Positions 27,826 through 38,600 of a stretch of 64,000 nucleotides of DNA are shown piece after piece. Location of the stretch: NCBI GenBank assembly GCA_964473465.1, contig CAYYPE010000006.1, forward strand, positions 62,001-126,000, in the 5' to 3' direction. This stretch comes from CALHRB01 sp964473465. GTDB lineage: Bacteria > Bacteroidota > Ignavibacteria > Kapaibacteriales > UBA2268. A model generated the notes under the pieces. It had not been told where the DNA came from. It was given only the letters and a program-made list of their open reading frames with translations, and searched no databases. Each line of letters begins with the position of its first letter. Positions within the stretch are counted from its first letter, which is position 1. Position numbers and translations under genes: made by a program.

Positions 27826-30531
27826 ATGAAACTCATCAAAAATCTACGATTTTTTGCAGTTATATTGTGCTTTGTATTCCTGAATTTAAACCTAAAAGCT
27901 ATAGATAACTCAGGTCCAGAGTTTATTCTCGGTTTTCTGCCGAATTATTTTGGAACGAGTACAATAGAATTGCATCTTACAAGTGATGTCGCAACTAATG
28001 TTACTGTTGAATATCCAGTTAACTCGCCAACATTTACACAAACAGTTGCTGTTTCTCCTGGTGCAGTAACAATAGTCAGCCTCCCGAATTCTTTACAAAG
28101 CAGTTGGAATTCTATCAGAAACGTTGTAGGTGCCAACAACTCAGTTAGAGCATTTTCCACTGATGGTAGAAGTTTTGTCTGCTATATGATCAACATCCAG
28201 ACCTATACAAGTGATGCTGCTTTGGGTTTGCCTGTTCAATCACTCAACACCGACTATATTGTAGCATCCTACAGACCACTTTATAGTGATGGAAGCAGCT
28301 TTGTAATTACAGCCTTATATGACAATACAAATATCACAATTACTCCATCAACAAATTTGTTTGGAGGCAGAACAGCAGGTGTTCCTTTTAACATTACTTT
28401 GAACAGGGGGCAAGGTTATTATAACACCGGAACTACAGCTGGTATTTCTGGAGACGTTACAGGGACTATAATTACATCTGACAAACCAATTCAGGTTACT
28501 AACGGAGAAAAATGTACAAATGTTCCTCCAGGTTACTATGCCTGCGATCACGTTTTTGAAGTTGCCCACCCTATTCAATCATGGGGTCTTTCCGTTCCTG
28601 TTGCAAATCTTCCTTTTAGAACAAGTGGAACAGTATATAGAGTATTAGCTGCTGAGGATAATACGACAATCAGATTAGATGGAACTGTAATAACTACACT
28701 GAACAAAGGTCAATTTCATGAGCCTTCTGCTTTAACAGGAAATCATGTTTTTGAGGGTGATAAACCCATATTTGTAATACAGTACATGTCCGGTCAGGAT
28801 TTCGGTGGTGGAGGAACTGGAGATCCAGCCATGGGTAATTTAGTTCCTGTCGCGCAGTACAAAACAGGATACACCTTTTCAACTGTTGGGGGAGGACAGT
28901 TTGTAAATAATTTTGTTTCAATTTATTCACAAAACTCTGATATAGGGACATCAATGATGCTGGATGGATCTTTAGTTAATCCAGCTGATTTCTCTCCTAT
29001 TCCTGGGACTACACTTTCCGCCGCATTAGTTCCAATAACATCCGGAAGTCATACAACAAGTTCAACAAATCTTCATGGTATTACTGTCGAGGGCTATAAT
29101 TCCTATGACTCTTATCTTTATCCAGGTGGAGCTTCATTTACATTTATCAATGTTTTTGGAGATACAATACCCCCAGAATGTTCAGCAACCAGAGTGGGAG
29201 ATGAATTTCAGGGTGTCACAAGGGATACTCATGATATAGACAAAGGGATTTATTTTGTTCAATTAGCTCCGGGAAGTGTCAATCTTCAACTTAATGTAAC
29301 TCCATTTACCATTGGAGATGGAACTGTAACATTTACAGTAACAAGAATAGACAACAACCTTGATGCAACTGGAGAGGTTATTGTTACAGACGGTGCAGGA
29401 AACACTTGCTCAAGCCCGATAGTATTTACAAATGCTTTACCTCCAACTGTTGTAACACTTGGAGTGAACAACCTCACTGGAACTTCTGCTGATGTCGGTG
29501 GTGATGTTACAGATGATGGCGGCGATCCAGTTACGGAAAGAGGAATAGTATGGAGTACCGTTAATTCTAATCCTACTCTTGCTGATCAGGTTGTAACTTC
29601 AGGGGATGGAGTTGGAAATTTCAATGCTCTAATTTCATCATTGCCTCCCGGAACTACTGTTTATTATAGAGCTTTTGCAACAAATAATGCCGGTACCGGT
29701 TATGGCGATGTTCTCTCGTTTACAACACCATCAGCAGGTAATATCATTATTAAACTTTCAACAAAAGTTGTCTGTGAAGACCAACCAGCAGATCTTGGTT
29801 CATCCGATGCTATTACTGGTGGTTCAGGCTCATATCAAATCAGATGGATTCCTAATTTTGGTTTAATAAATTCAACAACAATGAATCCCACTTTAACCAA
29901 AGCCAAATTCAGTGGTTATTATATTCTTGAAGTAACTGATTATGTTACAGGTGAATATGCACAGTCAGTTATGCTTCTGATTGTTAAGCCAAAACCTGAT
30001 GTCAGTTTCCCTGTAACCAAATATACCATAAAAAGAGGTGAATTTGTTAATATCGGTGATGGTATGAATATCAGAAATGGTGTGGAACCATACTCATTCA
30101 GATGGACTGACAAAATGGGCTTCAACTCTACATTGCAAAATCCAAGAGTAAATCCAACAACAACCACCAGATACTTCCTGATAGTAACTGATGCTGAGGG
30201 TTGTCCTTCCAGTGAATATACAATTATTGTTCAGGTATTAAGAAGAAAAGATGCTGAAGAAGATAAATTGGTTAAATTCAATTATGGCGATGTTTCTGTC
30301 TATCCTAACCCCGTCAACGGACAATTTACAATCAATGCCGACTTTGGAGTTGAAACAGATTTTGAACTTAAGCTTACAAATCTTCTCGGACAGGAGTTCT
30401 TGAGATACTCTGAGAAAGGAATGTCCCTTGTTGAACAAACATTCCACGTTGAGACATTACCGGCAGGAGTATATATGCTTCATTTTAAAGCTAATGATGA
30501 AACAAGAGTATTCAAATTAATAAAAAATTAA
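27826..30531 (+). CDS. IgGFc-binding-like surface protein with T9SS sorting domain
   Basis: This 901-aa protein has signal peptide 'VILCFVFLNLNLKA'. The N-terminal half (about 30-440) resembles the IgGFc-binding N-terminal region ('SDKPIQVTNGEKCTN', 'VFEGDKPIFVIQYMSGQ', 'TDYIVASYRP'). About 480-535 is a HYR-like beta module. About 540-640 is a FN3-like module ('GIVWSTVNSNPTLADQV', 'PPGTTVYYRAFATNNAGTG'). About 645-805 holds PKD/Ig-like modules, and the end is the sorting domain 'VSVYPNPVNGQFTINAD'. The last roughly 365 residues closely match the C-terminus of the 1617-aa protein at 30690. It is probably a surface adhesin; the ligand is unknown. It has RBS AAGGAG and is followed by a strong terminator. 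Confidence 0.88.
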   Translation: MKLIKNLRFFAVILCFVFLNLNLKAIDNSGPEFILGFLPNYFGTSTIELHLTSDVATNVTVEYPVNSPTFTQTVAVSPGAVTIVSLPNSLQSSWNSIRNVVGANNSVRAFSTDGRSFVCYMINIQTYTSDAALGLPVQSLNTDYIVASYRPLYSDGSSFVITALYDNTNITITPSTNLFGGRTAGVPFNITLNRGQGYYNTGTTAGISGDVTGTIITSDKPIQVTNGEKCTNVPPGYYACDHVFEVAHPIQSWGLSVPVANLPFRTSGTVYRVLAAEDNTTIRLDGTVITTLNKGQFHEPSALTGNHVFEGDKPIFVIQYMSGQDFGGGGTGDPAMGNLVPVAQYKTGYTFSTVGGGQFVNNFVSIYSQNSDIGTSMMLDGSLVNPADFSPIPGTTLSAALVPITSGSHTTSSTNLHGITVEGYNSYDSYLYPGGASFTFINVFGDTIPPECSATRVGDEFQGVTRDTHDIDKGIYFVQLAPGSVNLQLNVTPFTIGDGTVTFTVTRIDNNLDATGEVIVTDGAGNTCSSPIVFTNALPPTVVTLGVNNLTGTSADVGGDVTDDGGDPVTERGIVWSTVNSNPTLADQVVTSGDGVGNFNALISSLPPGTTVYYRAFATNNAGTGYGDVLSFTTPSAGNIIIKLSTKVVCEDQPADLGSSDAITGGSGSYQIRWIPNFGLINSTTMNPTLTKAKFSGYYILEVTDYVTGEYAQSVMLLIVKPKPDVSFPVTKYTIKRGEFVNIGDGMNIRNGVEPYSFRWTDKMGFNSTLQNPRVNPTTTTRYFLIVTDAEGCPSSEYTIIVQVLRRKDAEEDKLVKFNYGDVSVYPNPVNGQFTINADFGVETDFELKLTNLLGQEFLRYSEKGMSLVEQTFHVETLPAGVYMLHFKANDETRVFKLIKN

Positions 30532-30556
30532 TTCTGTAATATTTGTGTTGTTTTCA

Positions 30557-30589
30557 AAGGCTGTCTGATTAGACAGCCTTTTTTTTTTT
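30557..30589 (+). terminator. Intrinsic terminator after the 901-aa gene
   Basis: A perfect 10-bp stem (AAGGCTGTCT at 30557-30566 and AGACAGCCTT at 30571-30580) with a GATT loop is followed by nine T's. It ends the 27826-30531 transcript. Confidence 0.95.
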
Positions 30590-30689
30590 AATTAATCTGT
30601 ATAACCATCAAAAAATTAATAAATAATTATTAGAGAATATAACATTTTATTCATAAGTTGTAGTTACATTTTACCCAATTGAGGTTTAT

Positions 30690-33600
30690 ATGAAATTAAG
30701 ATTATTTCTCTTTCTGTTGTGCTTAATAATTCTAACTCCATTATTTATCAGCGCCCAAAACCAGCTGCAAAAAACCGAGACATGCTTTATCGAAAACAAA
30801 GGTCAGATTATTGACCAGAGCGGCAAAATAAACAAAGATGTTCTGTTTATTGCCGAAGTGAACGGCGGAGCCATATATGTTAAATCCGAAGGAATATCCT
30901 TCTCTCAAATTAAAGCAGAAGATTTAAAATCTTCTAATAGTATATTACTGGGAAATGAGAAATCTAAAGCGGAATTAAAATCAGCATTATCAAAATTTAA
31001 AAAAGAAGCAACACAGCTGGAATTTTACCGTTTGGACATGAAATTCAAAAATTCAAATGTTGAACCTGAGATTAAAGGTTTGGAATTACTTCCGGATTAT
31101 AATAATTACTACCTGGAACATTGCCCGGAAGGTATTACTCACGTAAGGAAATTCAGGAAGGTCTATTACGAAAATGTATATAATAAGATTGATTTTGTCT
31201 TATATGTTAATAATAACGGAAGAGTACAATACGATTTCATTGTCAGACCGGGAGGAAAACCTCAGGAAATCAATTTTGCTTTTTATAGTGCAGAGAACAT
31301 AAAATTGAAAGATGACGGAAGTTTAATCATCAAGACACCCTTTGGAGATATCGAGCAGGGAAAACCATATACTTATCAGGACAAAACCATTCAATCTGAG
31401 TTTATTCTCAACAAGGATAATTCAATTTCTTTCAAGGTTGCTGACTATGATTTAACTAAGCCATTAATTATTGACCCACCAACAAGAATCTGGGGAACTT
31501 ATTATCAGGGAGGTAGCACTGAAGATGCATACGCAGTAGCAGTTGACAGCTATGATAATGTTTACATAGCTGGAGAGGCCTATTCAACAACAAATATTGC
31601 AACAACCGGGTCTCATCAATCAACTAATGGCGGTTATCGTGACGGGTTCATTGTTAAGTTCAATAGTGATGGAGAACGTCAGTGGGGAACTTATTACGGA
31701 GGTTCAAATTATGATCAGTTTTATGGTCTTAAAATTGATGCCTCTGATAACATTTATGCTGCAGGACATACATCTTCTACAAATGCTATAGCAACAGCTG
31801 GTTCACATCAATCAAGTTATGGTGGCGGTTATTCAGATGCTTTTCTGGTGAAGTTCAATACTTCCGGAGTCAGACAATGGGGAACTTATTATGGTGGTAC
31901 TAATGAGGATTGGTGCTATTCATTAGATGTTGATGGATCTGGAAATATATATATAACCGGAACAACAATGTCCTCAAATAATATTGCTACTGCAGGCTCT
32001 CATCAGTCAACCTACGGTGGTGATTATTCAGACGCTTTTCTTGCTAAGTTTAACAGTTCTGGCGTCCGTCAATGGGGAACTTATTATGGTGTCTCTGGAA
32101 CTGGTGAAACTTCTTCACCCGGAACAGATGTGGGAATTTCAGTTAGTGTTGATCCAAGTGGTTATGTTTATTTGGCTGGTTTTACTTATTCAACTGGCTT
32201 GGCTACAGCAGGAAGTTATCAATCATCTTTAGCTGGTGAGTCGGATGCTTATATTGTTAAATTTAATAGCTCTGGAGTCAGGCAATGGGCAACCTATTAT
32301 GGTGGTTCAGATGAAGAATTTGCAAGCAGGATTGATAATGATGCTTCAGGAAATATATATTTGAGCGGGTTAACATTCTCTACTGCGGGAATTGCTACAA
32401 CAGATGCACATCAGACAACTCATGCAGGTGGGGAATTAGACGGTTTCCTTGTTAAATTTAATTCATCAGGAGCCAGACAGTGGGGTACATATTACGGTGG
32501 AAGTGATTATGAAGAAAACGCACATATAATTGTTGAAAATGATAATAAAATACATCTTGTTGGAGGTTCCTATTCAACAAGCGGTATTGCCACAGCCGGA
32601 TCTCATCAATCAACCTATGGAGGTGGATGGGGCGATGGATTCTGGGTCGAGTTTAATTCTTCCGGCTCTCGTCAATGGGGAACATATTACGGTGGGAATG
32701 GCGAGGATGTGGTAAACCATTTCTGCGTAGATAGTAATGGTGATTATTATTTGTGCGGCTCTACAACTTCAAGTAGTAATATTGCAACAGAAGACGGTCA
32801 TCAAACTGAAGTGGGAATGGGAGAATCAGCTGCTTTCCTTGTTAAATTTGGTGGGGAAACCCCAAGCAATACTATTACTATAACAGATGTCAGTTCAACC
32901 TGGCTTTGTACCGGAGAAGCTTTCACTGTTGATTATAGTATTACTGGCACATTCATTTTAGGTAATTCTTTCACTGTACAACTATCAAATGCATCCGGCT
33001 CTTTTGCTTCACCTGTTTCAATCGGTTTGATTTACAGTATATCAAGTGGTTCTATTGATTGTTACATTCCATACTCTATTCCCGAAGGAACAGGTTATCG
33101 AATTAGAATAGTGAGTAGTAATCCATCTGTAACCAGTGCTGACAATGGTGACAACATCACAATTAATTTATCACCAGAGGTTCTTATATCCGGAGATGAT
33201 TTTGTTTGTGAGCAAAATATATATACCTATTCTGCTGATAATGAATCATATTATTATAAATGGACGGTCGAGAATGGTACAATAATTGGATCATCAACTT
33301 CGAAAAATGTGCAGGTAAAGTGGGGTAATCCCTATTTTGGTTATTTAAAACTTATCCAAACTAATGAAGCAGGTTGCAAAGATAGTAACTCTACGAATAT
33401 ATATATAAGTGAATTGCCCTTAGTTGATGTTTTTGGCGATGAGGAATTGTGTCTGAACGAAGTAGGCAACTATTTTGTTTATGTTGATGAAGGTGAATTC
33501 TTCTTTAAAAAAGGGAGTGTATATGGTTTTGAATGGATTGTTGTCAGTGGTGGAACAATTATTGGTCCGAAATATCAACAAAACGTTACTGTTCTTTGGA

Positions 33601-35543
33601 ACACCCCCGGTGTGAGAACGGTCAGAGTAATAGTAACAGATTATTTTGGTTGTAAAGATTCAAGTGATTTTGAAGTTATTATTAATGATTTGCCAGAAAA
33701 GCCTGAAATTACTTCCAGTATGGATATGCTAATTTCAAATTGCACTGAATTGAATCAATGGTACCTTAACGGACAACCCATCTCAGGAGCTAATAACTAC
33801 ATTTATACACCAACCGAAACAGGTTATTATCAGGTTCAATGTATTGATGAAAACGGTTGTGAATCGGCTCTTTCTGATGAATATTTCTTCGAGATACAAT
33901 CTAATACTATTACCATTACAAGTGTTTCAGGAATAAGTTTCTGCACGGGAAATAATATTAGTGTTAATGTTATAACATCAGGGATATTCTCACCAAGCAA
34001 TGTGTTTACTTTGCAAATTTCTGACAGATTTGGAAGTTTCTTAAATGCAACGAATCTGGCGACAGTAACAGGTCCTATCGTAAGTACTATGAATGCAACT
34101 CTTCCAGGTACCTTATTATCAGGAAATGGTTATAGACTCAGGGTTATTTCGACAGATCCGGTAGTTGTAGGAACTGACAACGGTAATGATATAATAGTCG
34201 GTCAAACTCCATCAGCTCAGATAACAGGGAACACACAGGTTTGCGTAAATTCAACAGTACAATATTCAGCCAACCAGTTTGAAGGATTTTATCAATGGCA
34301 GGTAACCGGAGGAACAATACAAGGTTCATCAACAGACCCGAACGTTACAGTCAAATGGGGAAATACGCCCCCGGCAAGTATTACATTAATGGAAACATCA
34401 TCGGGAGGAAATTGTCAGAATATAGTCTCCATTCCTGTTCAGTTTGTATGTTTTCCACCAGATGTTCTGACCATTGGTGTTCTTAACCTGACAGGAACAA
34501 ACGCTGTTCTTGCAGGGGAGATAAGCGAGGATAATGGTTCACTTGTTACACAGCGAGGTATTTGCTGGAGTATTTATAATTCCAGTCCAACAATTTATGA
34601 TTATATAACAACAGAAGGTCAGGGATTAGGAGACTTTTCCAGTATGATTGCAAACTTACCCCCCGGAACAACCGTATTTTTCAGGGCTTATGGTATTAAC
34701 GAAGCAGGAGTCGGTTATGGTGAGGTCCTTTCTATAACAACTCCAAGCTTGAATATGATTGAGATTAATTTAGGACCTAAAGTTGTATGCGAAGACCAAC
34801 CTGCAGACCTGGGCTCTCCCGATGCTATAACTGGAGGATCAGGAGATTACAATATTCGATGGATACCCAGAGCAGGCTTGATAAATGAATTTACAATGAA
34901 TCCCACATTAGTCCGGGCAAGGTTTAGCGGATATTATATACTTGAAGTTACAGATTATCAAACAAATGAGTATGCACAATCGGTTATGCTTTTGATTGTT
35001 AAACAAAAACCTGATATTTCACTACCAAGGACAAAATGCACCATTAAGCGGGGAGAATCAGTCAATCTCGGGGATGGATTGGAATTAAGAAATGGAACAC
35101 CTCCATTTACATACTTCTGGACTGACAAATTAGGATTTAGCTCTCAGGAGATGAATCCACGAGTATCACCACAGAACACAAATCGGTATTTCCTTACCGT
35201 TACAGATGCTGATGGTTGTTTCTCTGACGAATGGACTTTAATTGTTCAAGTATTGAGAAGAAAGGAAACAGAAGGCTCAGTAATTGAATTTAGCATTGGG
35301 GAATTAAGTATTTATCCAAATCCTGCGACCAATTCATTCAATTTAAGTGCGAATTTTGACGACGAAAGCGATTTTGATATGAAGTTATATGATATTCTGG
35401 GCAGGGAAGCTATCACTTATAGCAAGAAAAATATCATAGACATACAGGAAACATTTAATATTGAGAGTTTGACTTCTGGAGTTTATTTGATAAAGCTCAG
35501 AATAAACGATGAAGAATTGATCTACAAGATGATTAAACCATAA
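30690..35543 (+). CDS. Giant SBBP-repeat surface protein with PKD/FN3 modules, T9SS-sorted
   Basis: This 1617-aa protein has signal peptide 'LIILTPLFISAQ'. About 25-270 is the conserved N-terminal domain that precedes SBBP repeats ('CFIENKGQI', 'VLFIAEVNGGAIYVKSEG'). Seven SBBP beta-propeller repeats follow at about 268-722, each starting 'WGTYYGG'. Then come alternating modules: two copies of a 'TIT.VS...C.G' beta domain (about 727-830 and 1070-1175), each followed by PKD-like domains, a FN3-like module (about 1257-1355) and Ig-like modules. It ends with sorting domain 'LSIYPNPATNSFNLSAN'. It is probably a surface-exposed filament or adhesin. It follows, and shares its C-terminal third with, the 901-aa protein. 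Confidence 0.9.
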   Translation: MKLRLFLFLLCLIILTPLFISAQNQLQKTETCFIENKGQIIDQSGKINKDVLFIAEVNGGAIYVKSEGISFSQIKAEDLKSSNSILLGNEKSKAELKSALSKFKKEATQLEFYRLDMKFKNSNVEPEIKGLELLPDYNNYYLEHCPEGITHVRKFRKVYYENVYNKIDFVLYVNNNGRVQYDFIVRPGGKPQEINFAFYSAENIKLKDDGSLIIKTPFGDIEQGKPYTYQDKTIQSEFILNKDNSISFKVADYDLTKPLIIDPPTRIWGTYYQGGSTEDAYAVAVDSYDNVYIAGEAYSTTNIATTGSHQSTNGGYRDGFIVKFNSDGERQWGTYYGGSNYDQFYGLKIDASDNIYAAGHTSSTNAIATAGSHQSSYGGGYSDAFLVKFNTSGVRQWGTYYGGTNEDWCYSLDVDGSGNIYITGTTMSSNNIATAGSHQSTYGGDYSDAFLAKFNSSGVRQWGTYYGVSGTGETSSPGTDVGISVSVDPSGYVYLAGFTYSTGLATAGSYQSSLAGESDAYIVKFNSSGVRQWATYYGGSDEEFASRIDNDASGNIYLSGLTFSTAGIATTDAHQTTHAGGELDGFLVKFNSSGARQWGTYYGGSDYEENAHIIVENDNKIHLVGGSYSTSGIATAGSHQSTYGGGWGDGFWVEFNSSGSRQWGTYYGGNGEDVVNHFCVDSNGDYYLCGSTTSSSNIATEDGHQTEVGMGESAAFLVKFGGETPSNTITITDVSSTWLCTGEAFTVDYSITGTFILGNSFTVQLSNASGSFASPVSIGLIYSISSGSIDCYIPYSIPEGTGYRIRIVSSNPSVTSADNGDNITINLSPEVLISGDDFVCEQNIYTYSADNESYYYKWTVENGTIIGSSTSKNVQVKWGNPYFGYLKLIQTNEAGCKDSNSTNIYISELPLVDVFGDEELCLNEVGNYFVYVDEGEFFFKKGSVYGFEWIVVSGGTIIGPKYQQNVTVLWNTPGVRTVRVIVTDYFGCKDSSDFEVIINDLPEKPEITSSMDMLISNCTELNQWYLNGQPISGANNYIYTPTETGYYQVQCIDENGCESALSDEYFFEIQSNTITITSVSGISFCTGNNISVNVITSGIFSPSNVFTLQISDRFGSFLNATNLATVTGPIVSTMNATLPGTLLSGNGYRLRVISTDPVVVGTDNGNDIIVGQTPSAQITGNTQVCVNSTVQYSANQFEGFYQWQVTGGTIQGSSTDPNVTVKWGNTPPASITLMETSSGGNCQNIVSIPVQFVCFPPDVLTIGVLNLTGTNAVLAGEISEDNGSLVTQRGICWSIYNSSPTIYDYITTEGQGLGDFSSMIANLPPGTTVFFRAYGINEAGVGYGEVLSITTPSLNMIEINLGPKVVCEDQPADLGSPDAITGGSGDYNIRWIPRAGLINEFTMNPTLVRARFSGYYILEVTDYQTNEYAQSVMLLIVKQKPDISLPRTKCTIKRGESVNLGDGLELRNGTPPFTYFWTDKLGFSSQEMNPRVSPQNTNRYFLTVTDADGCFSDEWTLIVQVLRRKETEGSVIEFSIGELSIYPNPATNSFNLSANFDDESDFDMKLYDILGREAITYSKKNIIDIQETFNIESLTSGVYLIKLRINDEELIYKMIKP
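31491..32855 (+). repeat. Seven tandem SBBP repeats, mostly 195-bp period
   Basis: The codons for 'WG/A-TYY' recur at 31491, 31683, 31878, 32073, 32286, 32481 and 32676, giving periods of 192, 195, 195, 213, 195 and 195 bp (64, 65 or 71 residues). Each unit carries 'NIATAGSHQS' and 'FLVKFNSSG.RQ'-like segments. The fourth unit has an insertion. The regular DNA period suggests expansion by unequal recombination. Confidence 0.9.
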
Positions 35544-35565
35544 AAGTTGCAGTTAACAAAAATAC

Positions 35566-35595
35566 AAAGGCTACCCTTCAAAGGTAGCCTTTTTT
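35566..35595 (+). terminator. Intrinsic terminator after the 1617-aa gene
   Basis: A stem AAAGGCTACC (35566-35575) and GGTAGCCTTT (35583-35592) with a 7-nt loop runs into T's to 35595. It separates the surface-protein genes from dnaE. Confidence 0.92.
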
Positions 35596-35668
35596 GTTAA
35601 TAAAATTATCAAAAGAATAATAGAAAAATTTATATTTTGCATTTGCTATATATCGAATTGGGGGAAAA

Positions 35669-38600
35669 ATGGCAGATTTTATTCATCTGCATAATCATAC
35701 ACATTATTCATTATTAGATGCTGCTTGCACTGTTGATTCATTAGTAAATGCTGCAGTTGAGGATGGGCATAAAGCTTTAGCTCTGACAGACCACGGGGTT
35801 ATGTTTGGTTGTCTTGAATTTTATGATAAAGCCAAAAAGAAGGGTATTAAACCGATTCTTGGATTTGAGGCTTATGTTGCTAATGGCAGTAGATTCGATA
35901 AAACAGCAGGAAAAAAAGAATCAAAGAAGAAGAATTATTTTCACCTCCTGCTATTGGCAAAAAATCTTCAAGGGTATAAAAATTTAATTAAACTTACTAC
36001 ATTGGCTCATACAGAAGGTTACTACTATAAACCTCGAATTGACGAAGAATTGCTCGAAAAATATCATGATGGAATTATAGCCTGCTCCGGATGTATAAAC
36101 GGGGTTGTCAATGCTCATTTAGTTGCTGGTGATTTCAAACTTGCCTACGATAAGGCTAAATACTATCAGCAGCTTTTCGGTGAGGATTTTTATTTAGAAC
36201 TTCAACATCATAACCTTGCTGAAGATGAAGTAATAATCAAAGAAGTTCCCAGAATAGCGAGGGAACTTAATATAAAATTAGTGGCTTCGAATGATGTCCA
36301 TTATATAAAAAAAGACCATGCGATTGCACATAATGTTTATCTTTTCATAAAAGACGCAACAGCCTCTAATTCCGGACAGTTAGATATCCGTCAATTGAGG
36401 TATAGAACTCCTGAAATGTATTTCAAATCCTCTGAAGAAATGATGGAAATCTTCAAAGATTTTCCTGATGCAATTTCTAACACAGTCGAGATTGCTGAAA
36501 AATGCGAGCTGGATTTTGATAAGAAAAACTTTATGCCTGCTTTTCCAATACCAGAAGAAGACAGCAATCTTTCTCCCGACGACTATTTGAGAAAGCTAAC
36601 TTACGAAGGATTAAAACAAAGATTCAAAGAAATTACACCTGAGATTCAGGAAAGGGTTGACTACGAGTTGGGAGTTATAAAAAAAATGCAGTTCCCCGGT
36701 TATTTTCTGATTGTTCAGGATTTCATTAAAGCAGCAAAAAACAAAGGCATCAGAGTTGGTCCGGGAAGAGGCTCAGCTGCAGGCAGTCTTGTTGCTTATG
36801 CTCTGGGGATTACAAATATTGACCCTTTGAAATATAATCTACTTTTCGAAAGATTTCTTAACCCTGACAGAATATCAATGCCTGATATTGATATTGACTT
36901 TTGTGATATTAAAAGAGACCAGATAATTGAATACGTTAAAGAAAAATACGGTCAATCCAGTGTGGCACAGATAATTACTTTCGGACAATTATCAAGCAGA
37001 TTGGTTCTCAAAGATGTTGGCAGGGTTCTGGGGGTTCATCATAGTGAAATTAATAAAATAACTTCAAAGATACCCGTTGTGCTTGGCAAGGTTACTCCAC
37101 TCGAATCCGCACTCGAATTGCCAGATTTACAGGACCTGAAAAATACCACAGACAAAAAGCTGCAGGAATTAATTGAATATTCAAAATTACTCGAAGGACT
37201 TTACCGAAATACCTCCACGCATGCTGCAGGTATTGTTATTACTCCGGGAGATGTTGTTGACTTTGTTCCACTTTATAAGCCTTCATCACAAAAGGGTAAC
37301 GGCAATGAGGTCGCAACCCAATACAGTATGAAAGATCTGGAAAAAGCAGGCTTGCTAAAAATGGATTTCCTTGGTTTGAGAACCCTTTCGGTTATTGATA
37401 GAACTCTTGAACTAATCAAAAAGGATTTTGGAATTGATATCGATATTGATAATCTTGATCTTGATGATGAAGCAACTTATAATTTGTTTTCAAGGGGTGA
37501 AACCAAAGGAGTATTTCAGTTTGAATCAACCGGGATGCAGGAATATCTCAGGCAATTAAAGCCAAGAAATATTGAAGAAATTGCCGCAATGAACGCTCTT
37601 TATCGCCCGGGTCCGATGAAGAATATACCTGAATATATTGAAAGGAAATTCGGCAGAAAGAAGATAGAATATCTTCATCCTGTTATGGAAAAATCTCTTA
37701 AGAGCACTTACGGGATTATCGTCTATCAGGAGCAGGTTATGCAGATTTCGGTGGATTTTGCCGGGTTTACTCTTGCCCAAGCTGACAATCTAAGAAAAGC
37801 AATGGGTAAGAAAGACCATAATGCAATGGAAAAAATGAAACCCCTTTTCATCGAAGGAGCTATAGCTAAAGGACATGACAGGAAGTCAGCTGAGGAACTT
37901 TTCGAACTCTTCCGAAAATTTGCTGATTATGGATTCAATAAGGCTCATTCCATTGCTTATTCCGTGCTGGCTTTTCAAACAGCATGGCTTAAAGCTCATT
38001 ATCCTGCTCAATTTTTAGCTGCTTATATGTCAAGCGAACTGGCAAATCTTGACAAAATTGTAATTTTTATGGAAGAGGCAAAAAATCTTGGTATTCCTGT
38101 TCTACCTCCAGATGTTAACCGTTCTGAAGCAACTTTTACAACTTACAACAACACAATTCTGTTTGGATTAGCAGCAATCAAAAATGTTGGGGTTAATGCT
38201 GTTGAAAGCATTATAGAAGCAAGAAAGGAAAAACCCTTCACCTCTTTTTTTGATTTCGTAGCCAGAGTAGATACCAAACTGATAAACAAAAGAACACTTG
38301 AATCCCTTGTTTGTGCAGGAGCTTTCGATTCGTTGATGAAAAACTGTCGAGCTTCTTTCTATGCAGCTATAGAGTCTGCTCTGGAATTTGGCAGGGCAGT
38401 TCAGGAAAAAAAGTCAGTGAATATGGAAAGCCTCTTTGCTGGTGGTGGTGATGAACCTCAGATTTCTGAGCCGAAGTTGAACATTATTCCTGAATGGGAG
38501 CAAAAAAAGATTCTGGAAAAGGAAAAAGAATTTCTGAATTTTTACATTAGTGGTAACCCTTTATACCAATATCAACCACTTATTAATTCTCTTTCAACTC

